Assembly: GCF_014493765.1 (NCBI RefSeq)
Contig: NZ_JACTVJ010000025.1
Location: 1-64,000, forward strand
DNA: 64,000 nucleotides
Origin: Streptomyces polyasparticus
Lineage (GTDB): Bacteria > Actinomycetota > Actinomycetes > Streptomycetales > Streptomycetaceae
Reading direction: 5' to 3'
The notes under the pieces were generated by a model, which was not told the DNA's origin, searched no databases, and was given only the letters and a program-made list of their open reading frames with translations. The position numbers and the translations under genes are program-made. Below are positions 24,195 to 32,021 of the stretch, in pieces (within the stretch, counting starts at the first letter, position 1; each line of letters begins with the position of its first letter).

Positions 24195-24224
24195 ACGGTA
24201 CGGATTGTTCTGACGGTCCGTCAA
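24195..24224 (-). promoter_or_regulatory. Promoter with embedded TetR-type operator, leaderless SDR mRNA
   Basis: Reading the minus strand, TTGACG (24224-24219) and TACCGT (24200-24195) are 18 bp apart and form a good promoter. The predicted start falls at the A of ATG 24188. The perfect palindrome TGACGG-A-CCGTCA (24211-24223) overlaps the -35 box, so a bound repressor would block polymerase. No TetR gene is adjacent. Confidence 0.65.
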
Positions 24225-24312
24225 TTGTCTGTGCGGGATTGGCTGGACGGGTTCCCCGGGGGTGCTGCCGTACGAGTTCCCCGCGGGCGTTCCGTACCGG
24301 TGGCCCGTGGCG

Positions 24313-25107
24313 TCAGGGAGTCGGACCGGTCTGGCAGTGGGGGCACCAGTACGTGGGGCGGTCGCGGCTGCCGTCGCCCTGCTGGGCTGTGCGGATCGGG
24401 GTGCGGCAGCGCAGACAGGGGCGCGGGGCGCGGCCGTAGACGTACAGGCGCTGGTCGCGGCGGCCCGTGGTGCTGCGTAGGGGGTTGTCGCGGTTGGCGT
24501 CGAGGACGCGGTGGGCCGCGGCGATCAGGCGAGGGGCGAGGCCGTCGGGGAGCTCGCCCACGGGGGTCCATGGCGTGACGGAGGCCATGAAGCAGAGCTC
24601 GCTCTTGTAGATGTTGCCGATGCCGGCGAGGTTGCGCTGGTCCAGGAGGGCCTCGCCGAGTTCGCGGGCGGGGTCTCGGAGGAGGTTGGCCAGGGCCTTG
24701 TCGGGGTCCCAGTCCGGGCCGAGGAGGTCGGGGCCGAGGTGGCCCACCGCCTTCGCCTCGTCGGTGGTGCGCAGGAGCTCCAGGACGGGGAGGCGGTAAC
24801 CGACCGCTGTGTGCTGCTCGTTGCCCAGGATCGCGCGGATCTGGTGGGCCTGGCCGCCGCTCCAGCGCTCGCCCGGCGCGAAGACGCGCCACGAGCCGTC
24901 CATGCGGAGGTGGGAGTGCAGGGTGAGCCCGCCCTCGATGCGGGTGAGGAGGTGCTTGCCGCGCGGTGTGACGTCGAGGACCTCGCGGCCGGTCAGGTCG
25001 GCGGTGGCGTACTTCGGGACGCGGAGGTCGCTGCGGGTGAGCTTCCTGGCGGCCAGGGCTTTGTGGAGGCGGGTGGCTGCTTGGTGGACGGTGTCGCCTT
25101 CGGGCAT
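24313..25107 (-). CDS. nei: Formamidopyrimidine-DNA glycosylase/endonuclease VIII family protein
   Basis: The 264-residue base-excision enzyme begins MPEGD; P2 is the catalytic nucleophile and E3 the general acid. The H2TH segment (LLDQRNLAGIGNIYKSELCF) and a C-terminal zinc finger (CLRC...CPHC) are intact. The sequence resembles the Nei2 branch that removes oxidised pyrimidines. Fpg/Nei enzymes cannot tolerate N-terminal additions, so ATG 25107 is firm. It lies in the neighbourhood of lhr, as in other actinobacteria. Confidence 0.93.
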   Translation of the reverse strand: MPEGDTVHQAATRLHKALAARKLTRSDLRVPKYATADLTGREVLDVTPRGKHLLTRIEGGLTLHSHLRMDGSWRVFAPGERWSGGQAHQIRAILGNEQHTAVGYRLPVLELLRTTDEAKAVGHLGPDLLGPDWDPDKALANLLRDPARELGEALLDQRNLAGIGNIYKSELCFMASVTPWTPVGELPDGLAPRLIAAAHRVLDANRDNPLRSTTGRRDQRLYVYGRAPRPCLRCRTPIRTAQQGDGSRDRPTYWCPHCQTGPTP

Positions 25108-25152
25108 GGGGTCATTGTGCGGGGCGCTGCGGTGTGCTGTTGCGTGTCGGTG

Positions 25153-25222
25153 GTGGCCGGGTGGGGCGGGGTGGTGTCGCGTGCGGGGTGGCCGGGTGGG
25201 GCGGGGTGGTGTCGCGTGCGGG
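25153..25222 (+). repeat. 35-bp tandem repeat, two copies
   Basis: Two identical 35-bp units (25153-25187, 25188-25222) of G/T-rich sequence are followed by a partial third unit (GTCGCGTGCGGG). They lie upstream of nei in the non-coding gap 25108-25509. Confidence 0.9.
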
Positions 25223-25259
25223 TGTTGTCGCGTGCGGGTGGGTGGGGGTGCGGGTGGGG

Positions 25260-25446
25260 GCGCCTGAGGCGGGCGGATTTCCCCTACCCGCCCCTTCCCG
25301 AAACCGGGGCTTTGCCCCGGGCCCCATTTGTGGAGCCCCCAGGGGTGGGTGGGGCCTGCTGAGCCCCCAGGGTGGGTGGGCCGGCGGGGGCTTTCGCCCC
25401 CTGCCCCCCGCATCCGAACTTCGTTCGGATCGCCTTAAACGCCGGC
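25260..25446 (+). repeat. Modular intergenic hairpin repeat, copy 1 (expanded)
   Basis: It shares with the copies at 31893 and 62526 the modules CGCCTG-GGCGGGC, CGCCCCTTCCCGAAACCGGGGC, the hairpin ATCCGAAC-TTC-GTTCGGAT and AAACGCC-GGGGCTGG. Here about 75 bp, including an extra hairpin GGCGGGGGC-TTTC-GCCCCCTG-like module, separates the second and third modules. It occupies most of the gap between nei and the DUF4097 gene. Confidence 0.85.
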
Positions 25447-25512
25447 GGGGCTGGGTTGGCCGTAGGGGCTGGGTTGGCCGCACGGGCTGGGTTGGCCGTA
25501 GGGGCTGAGTCA
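25447..25512 (+). repeat. 18-bp tandem repeat, about 3.5 copies
   Basis: Units GGGGCTGGGTTGGCCGTA start at 25447, 25465 and 25483 with one or two changes, and a decayed fourth unit runs into the DUF4097 stop codon at 25510. The first unit extends the end module of the hairpin repeat. Confidence 0.85.
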
Positions 25513-26178
25513 GCCGGCCTGGGCCGTGATGTTGCCGTAGGACGTGGTGGCCTTGATGGTCAGGGTCGGGGTGTCCGCGGCGTTCTTGAGGGCGTTGTCG
25601 ATACGGCCGTAGGCGGTTGCGGCGTCCAGGGTGGCGGAGGCGGCCGGGGCGGCCGTGAGGCTGATGTCGCCGTGCTCCGTGCGCAGGTCGAAGGCGCCGC
25701 TCACGGCCTCGGCGATCCGGATGTCGCCCTTCTGGGTGCTGATCTCCGCCGGGCCGGCCAGGCGGCCGACCGTCACGTCGCCGGCCTGGAGCGTGAGCTT
25801 GGCGGCGCCGGTCTCGTCGAGCTTGACCGTGCCGTGCGCGCCCTCGAACGTGACGTCGCCGAGCCGGCCGACGCCCCGCAGTTCGGAGCTGGCGGCCTTC
25901 GCGTCGATGCGGGAGCCCGCGGGCAGCTGGACCGTGATCTGGACCGCTCCGGAGTTGCCGAGCACGCGGTTCTTCGCGGCCTCCGACTCGATGCGCAGCA
26001 CGCCGTCGGCGAAGGCCACCGTGACGTTCTCCGCGGCCTTGGCGTCCTTGCTGCTCGACGCGCTCTGCGGCCGGACCTCGACCGTGGTGTCCGCGCGGTC
26101 GGCGGCTATGAACTGGACGTGACCCGCGGGGATGTCCAGGACGGCGGAGATCGGGGCGGGGGTGTCGAACGTGTGCAT
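25510..26178 (-). CDS. DUF4097 beta-strand repeat protein
   Basis: The 222-residue product is built of short beta strands with the repeating pattern (GDV/GDI)-x-(hydrophobic), for example GDVTVGRLAG, GDIRIAEAVSG and GDISLTAAP, typical of DUF4097 'putative adhesin' proteins. No signal peptide or membrane helix is present, so this one should be cytoplasmic. Function is unknown for the family. It is divergent from a double-HTH regulator across a palindrome-rich gap, strongly suggesting regulation by that protein. Confidence 0.85.
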   Translation of the reverse strand: MHTFDTPAPISAVLDIPAGHVQFIAADRADTTVEVRPQSASSSKDAKAAENVTVAFADGVLRIESEAAKNRVLGNSGAVQITVQLPAGSRIDAKAASSELRGVGRLGDVTFEGAHGTVKLDETGAAKLTLQAGDVTVGRLAGPAEISTQKGDIRIAEAVSGAFDLRTEHGDISLTAAPAASATLDAATAYGRIDNALKNAADTPTLTIKATTSYGNITAQAG

Positions 26179-26253
26179 GGGACTCTCCAGTCTGCTTCGG
26201 GCTGCTTCGGGTCGGTTCGCGCGTGCTCGTGGACCGGTGGTGCGCCTGCTCGT

Positions 26254-26403
26254 CGTTTCCGACGTGGGAAACGCTACGTTGCGTTCGCGGTGTGGGCAAT
26301 GAGTTCATTGCGCTCAACTGCCGTTGTCGCAGGTGGGAGTTGGGAAATTGTTGCAATGGATGTGAATCGAATGCAACGCCGCGCGTGGGTGCCATTGCAA
26401 TGG
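26254..26403. promoter_or_regulatory. Palindrome cluster in the divergent promoter region
   Basis: Within 150 bp of unusually AT-rich sequence lie CGTTTCC-N6-GGAAACG (26254-26273), GCAATGA-GT-TCATTGC (26296-26311), TTGCAATGG (26351-26359) and the perfect 12-bp palindrome CCATTGCAATGG (26392-26403). The last three share a TTGCAAT/CATTGCAATG core. They look like operators for the adjacent regulator. Confidence 0.7.
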
Positions 26404-26462
26404 AATGGGGGTGAACGCTAGCTTGCGGAAGACGCTGTACCAGGGGTGCGAAGGAGGCCGTG

Positions 26463-27209
26463 ATGCCGGGTGGCAGGCTCTCGCAGCAGGAACGGCAGCA
26501 GATCGCCCAGTGGCTCGCCGACGGCCTTGCCTATGCGGAGATCGGCAGACGTCTGCAGCGGCCCACCTCGACGGTGACCCGCGAAGTGATGCGCAACGGC
26601 GGACCGGCCGCGTACCGCGCCGACTTGGCGCACCGCGCCACCGAACGCCGGGCCCATCGGCGCAGAACGCCTGCGCCGCGCCGCAGGGTGGCGCCCGGGC
26701 AGGTGCCGGGGCGTGATGCCGATGCCGTACGGGAGTACGAAGAGGTCTTCGCCACGCTGCTGATGCAGCAGGGGCTGCCCAAGATGATGGCCAGGGTGCT
26801 GACCTGCCTCTACACCGCCGACGAGGGCAGCCTCACGGCGTCCGAGCTGGTGGGGCGGCTCCAGGTCAGCCCGGCGTCCGTGTCCAAGGCCGTCGGGTTC
26901 CTGGAGAGCCAGGGCCTCGTGTTGCGCGAGCGTGACGAGGGCCGCCGCGAGCGCTATCGGGCGGACGACGACGTCTGGTACGAGTCGACGCTCGCCAGCG
27001 CGCGGGCGAGTCTCCGACTCGGGGAGACGGCACGGCAGGGCGTCCAGGTCCTCGGTCCCGGCAGCCCGGCCGCGGAGCGTCTGGAGAACATCGCGCGCTT
27101 CGTCGACTTCATCGGCGAGAGCATCCAACGGGCCGCCGAACAGGCCCGCGAGGTCCTGCGGACGCCGACGGCTCCCCGTTCCGTCACGCCCTCAGACGCA
27201 GCCCCCTAG
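26463..27209 (+). CDS. Double helix-turn-helix regulator (HTH_38 plus GbsR/MarR type)
   Basis: The 248-residue product joins two DNA-binding folds. Residues about 3-45 are an IS30-like HTH_38 (LSQQERQQIAQWLADGLAY and EIGRRLQRPTSTVTREVMRN). From about 85 a GbsR/MarR-type winged helix follows (LLMQQGLPKMMARVLTCLY then SASELVGRLQ-like VSPASVSKAVGFLESQGLV). ATG 26463 sits five bases after AAGGAGG. It is probably autoregulated and controls the divergent DUF4097 gene. Its last 26 bp overlap the convergent lhr gene. Confidence 0.85.
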   Translation: MPGGRLSQQERQQIAQWLADGLAYAEIGRRLQRPTSTVTREVMRNGGPAAYRADLAHRATERRAHRRRTPAPRRRVAPGQVPGRDADAVREYEEVFATLLMQQGLPKMMARVLTCLYTADEGSLTASELVGRLQVSPASVSKAVGFLESQGLVLRERDEGRRERYRADDDVWYESTLASARASLRLGETARQGVQVLGPGSPAAERLENIARFVDFIGESIQRAAEQAREVLRTPTAPRSVTPSDAAP

Positions 27210-30200
27210 GCGTGGCCACGAAGCCCGCGTCCTCCAGGAGGCGGCCCAGGGGAGACGTCAGCGACGCGGCGCCGTTGATCCGCTCCACCGTGACCGTCCC
27301 CAGGGTGCCCGCGGAGGCCGCTGCGGCCAGGGCCTCGGCGGCGGCGCGCAGCCGGGGGTCGTCCGGGGCCGGCGATTCCTGCGGGTCGGTGGGCCAGGCG
27401 AGCAGGGTCTTGCCGCCGCGTTCCATGTACAGGGTCAGTTCACCGTCCACCAGGACGACGAGGGAGCCCGCCTTGCGGCCCGGCTTGTGGCCGGCGCCGG
27501 CCGGGGGTTCGGGCCAACTCAGCGCGGCGCCATAGGCGTTCGCGGGATCGGCCGCCGCCAGGACCACCGCCTGGCCGGTCGTGGACTCCCCGCCGCGTTC
27601 GCGGGCCGTGGCCGCCGCGCGCAGGCGGTCCACCGCGCCGTCCATGGCGAACTGGGCCGCGCCCAGGCCCTCCACCACATAGCCCCTGCGGGCCTGACCG
27701 CTGTCCTCGAAGGCGGACAGGATCCGGTAGACGGCGGAGAAGCCGCCCTCCACGCCCTCTGCGGCGACCGCGCCGCGGGTGACCACGCCATGCCGGTCGA
27801 GGAGGGTGCGGGCCAGGGCGTGGGCGCGCACCGTCGGGTCGGGCTCGCGGGCCGGGATCAGCGACCAGCGGCCGGCCACGGTCGGCGGTCCCGTACGGGA
27901 GACGGGCCGGGCGCCGCCGGAGAGGGCTCCGTAACGGCCGCGCGGGACCGGGCGCTTGGCGCGGTGCGCGGTGGAACCCGCCGTACGGCCGGAGCCCAGC
28001 AGGGCGCGCAGCGGGGCGAGCGTGTCGTTGGTGAGGCGGCCCGACCAGGCCAGTTCCCAAAGGGCGTCGGCCAGTTGGGGATCCGATGCCTCGGGGTGGG
28101 TGGTGGCGCGCACCTGGTCGGCGATCTGGCGGAAGAAGAGACCGTAGCCGCCGGACAGGGCGGTCATGATCGATTCCTGGAGCGCGGTGAGCTCCATGGG
28201 GTGCGGGTCGGGAAGCAGCAGCGGGGCCGCGTCGGCGAGGTAGAGGGAGATCCAGCCGTCCTTGCCGGGCAGGGCGCCCGCGCCCGCCCAGACCACCTCA
28301 CCGGTGGTCGTCAACTCGTCGAGAAGGGCGGGGTGGTAGCCCTGGACGCGCGAGGGCAGGACCAGTTTCTCCAGGGCCGAGGCCGGGACCGAGGCGCCCT
28401 GGAGCTGCTCGATCGCGCGGACCAGGCCGTCCACGCCCCGCAGACCGTGGCCGCCGAGGTGCTGCCACTGCGGCAGGAAGTCGGCGAGGGCCGCGGGCGG
28501 TACGGGCTCCAGCTCCTGGCGCAGGGCCGCGAGCGAGCGGCGGCGCAGCCGGCGCAGGACGGTGGCGTCGCACCACTCCTGGCCGATGCCCGCTGGGTGG
28601 AACTCGCCTTGTACGACACGGCCGTTCGCGGCCAGGCGGCGCAGTGCGCCCTCGGTGACCGCGATGCCGAGGCCGAAGCGCCCGGCCACGGTGGCCGAGG
28701 TGAACGGGCCGTGGGTGCGGGCAAAGCGGGCGAGCAGATCGCCGAGCGGGTCCTTGACCGGCTCGGTGAAGGCCTCTGGTACGCCCACGGGCAGTGCGGT
28801 GCCGAGGGCGTCGCGCAGCCGGCCCGCGTCCTCGACGGCCGCCCAGTGGTCGGCGCCCGCGATACGGACCCGGATGGCGCGGCGGGTCGCCGCGAGCTCC
28901 TCGGCCCAGGCGGGGTCGGCGCCCCGCTCGGTGAGTTCGGCGGCGGTCAGCGGGCCGAGCAGGCGCAGCAGATCGGCCACGCCTTCCGCGTCCTTGACCC
29001 GGCGGTCCTCCGTCCGCCACTGCAGCTCCTGCTCCAACTCGGCGAGTACGTCGGCGTCCAGGAGCTCGCGCAGCTCCGCCTGGCCGAGCAGCTCGGCCAG
29101 GAGGCGGGAGTCCAGCGACAGGGCGGCCGCGCGCCGTTCGGCCAGGGGCGAGTCGCCCTCGTACAGGAACTGCGCCACATAGCCGAAGAGCAGCGAGCGG
29201 GCGAAGGGCGAGGGCTCGGGGGTGGTGACCTCGACGAGGCGGACGCGGCGGGACTCGATGTCGCCCATGAGCTCGGTGAGGCCGGGCACGTCGAAGACGT
29301 CCTGGAGGCATTCGCGTACGGCTTCGAGGACGATGGGGAACGAGCCGAACTCGCTTGCCACCTCGAGGAGTTGGGCCGCGCGCTGGCGCTGCTGCCACAG
29401 GGGTGTGCGACGGCCGGGGTTGCGGCGGGGCAGGAGCAGGGCGCGGGCCGCGCACTCGCGGAAGCGCGAGGCGAACAGGGCCGAGCCGCCCACCTGGTCC
29501 GTCACCAGTTGGTTGACCTCGCCCTTGTCGAAGGCGACATCGGCCGCGCCGACCGGGGCCTGCTCGGAGTCGAACTCCGTGCCGAGCTTCATGGGTTCCT
29601 GGTCGAGCAGGTCCATGCCCATCAGGTCGGCGTCCGGCAGGCGGAGCACGATGCCGTCGTCGGCGTGCATGACCTGGGCGTCCATGCCGTACTTCTCGGT
29701 CAGCTTGGCACCGAGGGCCAGCGCCCAGGGCGCGTGGACCTGCGCGCCGAACGGGGAGTGGACGACCACACGCCAGTCGCCGAGCTCGTCGCGGAAGCGC
29801 TCGACGACGATGGTGCGGTCGTCGGGGATGTGGCCGCAGGCCTTGCGCTGTTCGTCGAGGTAGGCGAGGACATTGCCCGCCGCCCACTGGTCGAGGCCCG
29901 CTGCGGCGAGGCGGGCGCGGGCGTCGTCGGCGCTCAGGCCGCCGACCTCGCGCAGGAACGCGCCCACCGCACGGCCGAGTTCGAGCGGGCGGCCCAGCTG
30001 GTCGCCCTTCCAGAACGGGAGGCGGCCGGGGACTCCGGGCGCGGGGGAGACAAGGACCCGGTCGCGGGTGATGTCCTCGATACGCCAGGAGCTGGTGCCG
30101 AGCGTGAACACATCGCCCACGCGCGACTCGTAGACCATCTCCTCGTCGAGCTCACCGACCCGGCCGCCGCCCTTCTTGGGGTCGGAGCCGGCGAGGAAGA

Positions 30201-31830
30201 CGCCGAAGAGGCCGCGGTCGGGGATGGTGCCGCCGGAGGTGACGGCCAGGCGCTGGGCGCCCGGGCGGCCGGTGACCGTGCCCGCCACACGGTCCCAGAC
30301 CACACGCGGGCGCAGCTCGGCGAAGGCGTCCGAGGGATAGCGGCCCGCGAGCATGTCGAGGACCGCGGTGAACGCCGACTCGGGCAGGGAGGCGAAGGGG
30401 GCCGCGCGGCGGACGACGGACAGGAGGTCGTCGACCTGCCAGGAGTCCAGCGCGACCATGGCGACGAGCTGTTGGGCCAGTACGTCCAGGGGGTTGGCCG
30501 GGACGCGCAGCGATTCGATGCCGCCGGTGCGCATGCGCTCGGTGACGACCGCGGCCTGGACGAGGTCGCCCCGGTACTTGGGGAAGACGACGCCCGTGGA
30601 GACCGCGCCGACCTGGTGGCCCGCGCGGCCGACGCGCTGCAGGCCGGAGGCGACGGAGGGCGGGGACTCGACCTGGACGACCAGATCGACCGCGCCCATG
30701 TCGATGCCGAGCTCCAGGGAGGAGGTGGCGACGACCGTGGGGAGCCTGCCCGCCTTCAAGTCCTCCTCGACGAGCGCGCGTTGCTCCTTCGATACGGAGC
30801 CGTGGTGGGCGCGGGCGAGGATCGGCGGTGCGCCCTGGGCGGCGCCGGAGCCGCCCATGAGGTCGGCCGGGGAGTGGGCCTCCGGGATCGTCTCGCCGGT
30901 GGCCCTCTCGTACGCGATCTCGTTGAGCCGGTTGCACAGGCGCTCGGCGAGGCGGCGGGAGTTGGCGAACACGATCGTGGAGCGGTGGGCCTGGACCAGG
31001 TCCGCGATCTTCTCCTCGACATGCGGCCAGATGGACGGGCGGTCCGCCTGTCCGCCGCCGTCCGTGTCGGTGACCGGGGAGCCCGCGAGCTCGCCCATGT
31101 CCTCGACGGGGACCACCACCGAGAGGTCGAACTCCTTGCCGGACGGCGGCTGCACGATCTCCACGCGGCGCTGCGGCGAGAGATAGCGGGCGACCTCGTC
31201 GACCGGCCGTACGGTCGCGGAGAGGCCGATACGGCGGGCCGGGCGCGGCAGCAGCTCGTCCAGCCGCTCCAGGGACAGGGCGAGATGGGCGCCGCGCTTG
31301 GTGCCGGCGACCGCGTGCACCTCGTCGAGGATGACGGTGTCGATGCCGGTCAGGGCCTCGCGGGTGGCCGAGGTCAGCATCAGGAACAGGGACTCGGGCG
31401 TGGTGATCAGGATGTCCGGCGGCCGGGTGCTCAGCGCGCGGCGCTCGGCGGCCGGGGTGTCGCCGGAGCGGATGCCCACCTTGATCTCGGGCTCGGGCAG
31501 GCCGAGGCGGACGGACTCCTGGCGGATGCCGGTGAGCGGGCTGCGCAGATTGCGCTCGACGTCGACCGCGAGTGCCTTGAGCGGCGATACGTAGAGGACG
31601 CGGCAGCGCTTCTTGCTGTCCGCGGGGGGTGGGGTGCTGGCGAGTTTGTCGAGGGCGGAGAGGAACGCGGCGAGGGTCTTGCCGGAGCCGGTGGGGGCGA
31701 CGACCAGGACGTCCGCGCCCTCCGCGATGGCTCCCCATGCGCCCTCCTGGGCGGAGGTGGGCGCGTCGAAGGCGCCCTGGAACCAGCTGCGGGTCGCGGG
31801 GGAGAACAGGTCGAGGGCGCTCCGGGTCAT
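27184..31830 (-). CDS. lhr: Large helicase-related protein Lhr
   Basis: The 1548-residue superfamily 2 helicase carries Walker A APTGSGKT (K51), DEVH box (VILDEVHAVAG, about residue 170), motif III GLSATV and a second RecA fold with HHGSVSKEQR and TSSLELGIDMGAVD. Winged-helix and Lhr core domains and a long C-terminal extension typical of bacterial Lhr-Core/CTD follow. Mycobacterial Lhr is a DNA-damage-induced 3'-5' translocase. The start ATG 31830 fits a RecA-NDp-like promoter whose initiation point would be that A. Its 3' end overlaps the double-HTH gene. Confidence 0.95.
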   Translation of the reverse strand: MTRSALDLFSPATRSWFQGAFDAPTSAQEGAWGAIAEGADVLVVAPTGSGKTLAAFLSALDKLASTPPPADSKKRCRVLYVSPLKALAVDVERNLRSPLTGIRQESVRLGLPEPEIKVGIRSGDTPAAERRALSTRPPDILITTPESLFLMLTSATREALTGIDTVILDEVHAVAGTKRGAHLALSLERLDELLPRPARRIGLSATVRPVDEVARYLSPQRRVEIVQPPSGKEFDLSVVVPVEDMGELAGSPVTDTDGGGQADRPSIWPHVEEKIADLVQAHRSTIVFANSRRLAERLCNRLNEIAYERATGETIPEAHSPADLMGGSGAAQGAPPILARAHHGSVSKEQRALVEEDLKAGRLPTVVATSSLELGIDMGAVDLVVQVESPPSVASGLQRVGRAGHQVGAVSTGVVFPKYRGDLVQAAVVTERMRTGGIESLRVPANPLDVLAQQLVAMVALDSWQVDDLLSVVRRAAPFASLPESAFTAVLDMLAGRYPSDAFAELRPRVVWDRVAGTVTGRPGAQRLAVTSGGTIPDRGLFGVFLAGSDPKKGGGRVGELDEEMVYESRVGDVFTLGTSSWRIEDITRDRVLVSPAPGVPGRLPFWKGDQLGRPLELGRAVGAFLREVGGLSADDARARLAAAGLDQWAAGNVLAYLDEQRKACGHIPDDRTIVVERFRDELGDWRVVVHSPFGAQVHAPWALALGAKLTEKYGMDAQVMHADDGIVLRLPDADLMGMDLLDQEPMKLGTEFDSEQAPVGAADVAFDKGEVNQLVTDQVGGSALFASRFRECAARALLLPRRNPGRRTPLWQQRQRAAQLLEVASEFGSFPIVLEAVRECLQDVFDVPGLTELMGDIESRRVRLVEVTTPEPSPFARSLLFGYVAQFLYEGDSPLAERRAAALSLDSRLLAELLGQAELRELLDADVLAELEQELQWRTEDRRVKDAEGVADLLRLLGPLTAAELTERGADPAWAEELAATRRAIRVRIAGADHWAAVEDAGRLRDALGTALPVGVPEAFTEPVKDPLGDLLARFARTHGPFTSATVAGRFGLGIAVTEGALRRLAANGRVVQGEFHPAGIGQEWCDATVLRRLRRRSLAALRQELEPVPPAALADFLPQWQHLGGHGLRGVDGLVRAIEQLQGASVPASALEKLVLPSRVQGYHPALLDELTTTGEVVWAGAGALPGKDGWISLYLADAAPLLLPDPHPMELTALQESIMTALSGGYGLFFRQIADQVRATTHPEASDPQLADALWELAWSGRLTNDTLAPLRALLGSGRTAGSTAHRAKRPVPRGRYGALSGGARPVSRTGPPTVAGRWSLIPAREPDPTVRAHALARTLLDRHGVVTRGAVAAEGVEGGFSAVYRILSAFEDSGQARRGYVVEGLGAAQFAMDGAVDRLRAAATARERGGESTTGQAVVLAAADPANAYGAALSWPEPPAGAGHKPGRKAGSLVVLVDGELTLYMERGGKTLLAWPTDPQESPAPDDPRLRAAAEALAAAASAGTLGTVTVERINGAASLTSPLGRLLEDAGFVATPRGLRLRA

Positions 31831-31836
31831 GAGGCC

Positions 31837-31859
31837 ATCGTGCACCTTGGCACTGACAG
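31837..31859 (-). promoter_or_regulatory. RecA-NDp-like (PafBC-type) promoter of lhr
   Basis: On the minus strand CTGTCAGTG (31859-31851), eight bases, then CACGAT (31842-31837) match TTGTCRGTG-N8-TANNNT in all but the first base of each box. The last -10 base lies seven bases before ATG 31830, predicting a leaderless DNA-damage-inducible transcript. Confidence 0.7.
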
Positions 31860-31892
31860 TCGGGGTGCGGGTGCGTCCGGGCTGGGGTGGGT

Positions 31893-32005
31893 GGCGCCTG
31901 CGGCGGGCCTTTCTCCCCGCCCCGCCCCTTCCCGAAACCGGGGCTTCGCCCCGGACCCCGCATCCGAACTTCGTTCGGATCTGCTCAAACGCCGCAGGGG
32001 CTGGA
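31893..32005 (+). repeat. Modular intergenic hairpin repeat, copy 2
   Basis: It is a 113-bp element almost identical to the copy at 62526. The order is GGCGCCTGCGGCGGGC, CGCCCCTTCCCGAAA, hairpin CCGGGGC-TTC-GCCCCGG, hairpin ATCCGAAC-TTC-GTTCGGAT, then CTCAAACGCCGCAGGGGCTGG. It lies between divergent lhr and the AraC gene, ending 17 bp before the AraC start. Confidence 0.9.
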
Positions 32006-32021
32006 ATGTCAGACTTGGCTG

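Noticed and set aside
24189-24224. TTG start extending the SDR protein by 12 residues
   Set aside because: The added codons lie in the promoter and operator, and the family starts close to ATG 24188.
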